A DNA stretch of 64,000 nt from Streptomyces sp. DH-12 (GTDB lineage: Bacteria > Actinomycetota > Actinomycetes > Streptomycetales > Streptomycetaceae): NCBI RefSeq assembly GCF_002899455.1, contig NZ_PPFB01000001.1, positions 6,263,501 through 6,327,500 on the forward strand, written 5' to 3'. Below the pieces are notes generated by a model. The model was not told the DNA's origin. It searched no databases and was given only the letters and a program-made list of their open reading frames with translations. Position 1 is the first letter of the stretch; each line of letters opens with the position of its first letter. Below are positions 63,959-64,000 of the stretch, piece after piece. A program made the translations under genes and the position numbers.

Positions 63959-64000
63959 TCACTTCCAGAGGAAGAGCGCGTCGCCCGCCTTCACGTCGCC
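63959..64000 (-). CDS. crr: PTS EIIA component Crr, C-terminal end only
   Basis: The last 13 codons, GDVKAGDALFLWK then TGA (63961-63959), match the C-terminus of actinobacterial EIIA(Glc)/Crr. The rest lies beyond the window. Position upstream of ptsI on the same strand supports the call. EIIA passes phosphate from HPr to the membrane transporter. Confidence 0.75.
   Translation of the reverse strand, partial: GDVKAGDALFLWK

Overview
The window is high-GC actinobacterial chromosome, almost certainly from Streptomyces. Codon third positions are nearly all G or C, short overlaps of the GTGA and ATGA type couple many genes, and lineage markers are present: a conservon (cvnABC...D), RbpA, an FMN riboswitch-rib operon, PtsI next to Crr, and a polyprenol-phosphomannose synthase. 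From memory, the backbone follows the S. coelicolor A3(2) order from about SCO1447 down to crr (SCO1390). It is ordinary core chromosome with lineage-specific losses and insertions.

Layout. 0-6.4 kb: a truncated ROK regulator, an FMN riboswitch, ribE-ribM-ribBA-ribH, then hisE-hisG and a PH-domain membrane protein. 6.4-11 kb: two CNNM/CorC-type membrane proteins and an EccA-like AAA+ ATPase. 11.4-16 kb: a small P-loop kinase, a secreted C39-like peptidase, a 46-residue membrane protein, a decayed TetR gene and an acyl-CoA dehydrogenase. 16.2-26.6 kb: an Lrp regulator, an amidohydrolase, ppm, fxsA, rbpA behind a sigma-R promoter, an MFS protein, a GDPD, and a MocR/YczE divergent pair. 26.6-31.3 kb: a tandem repeat, an FtsK-like ATPase with degenerate motifs and its small membrane partner, then ankyrin and HEAT-repeat proteins. 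31.3-36.7 kb: a 5-oxoproline operon (transporter, D-glutamate-cyclase family protein, pxpA, pxpB, pxpC) with a divergent GntR regulator and a perfect 17-bp palindrome between them. 36.8-43.9 kb: a three-gene SMC/MukBEF-like operon with no nuclease gene. 44.3-54.3 kb: an IclR regulator, a membrane protein and a conservon whose cvnC and cvnD are separated by a 1217-residue oxoprolinase. 54.4-64 kb: a glpK pseudogene, a VanX-like peptidase, a Nudix hydrolase, a GH31 protein lacking its catalytic acids, acetoacetyl-CoA synthetase, a conserved hypothetical, ptsI, and the 3' end of crr.

Most interesting points. (1) The SMC-like operon at 36.8-43.9 kb looks like a MukBEF/Wadjet-type condensin without JetD, and carries a tiny coupled repeat ORF between its first two genes. 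(2) An oxoprolinase sits inside a conservon. (3) Two nearly identical DasR-box-like elements (1.09 and 14.47 kb) lie exactly where I recall S. coelicolor having the chitinase genes chiI and chiD, which are absent here. (4) Several putative enzymes have lost key residues (the GH31 protein and the FtsK-like ATPase). (5) Gene relics (glpK, tetR, perhaps a cobalamin riboswitch) suggest active erosion. No tRNA, rRNA, CRISPR array or insertion sequence was recognised.
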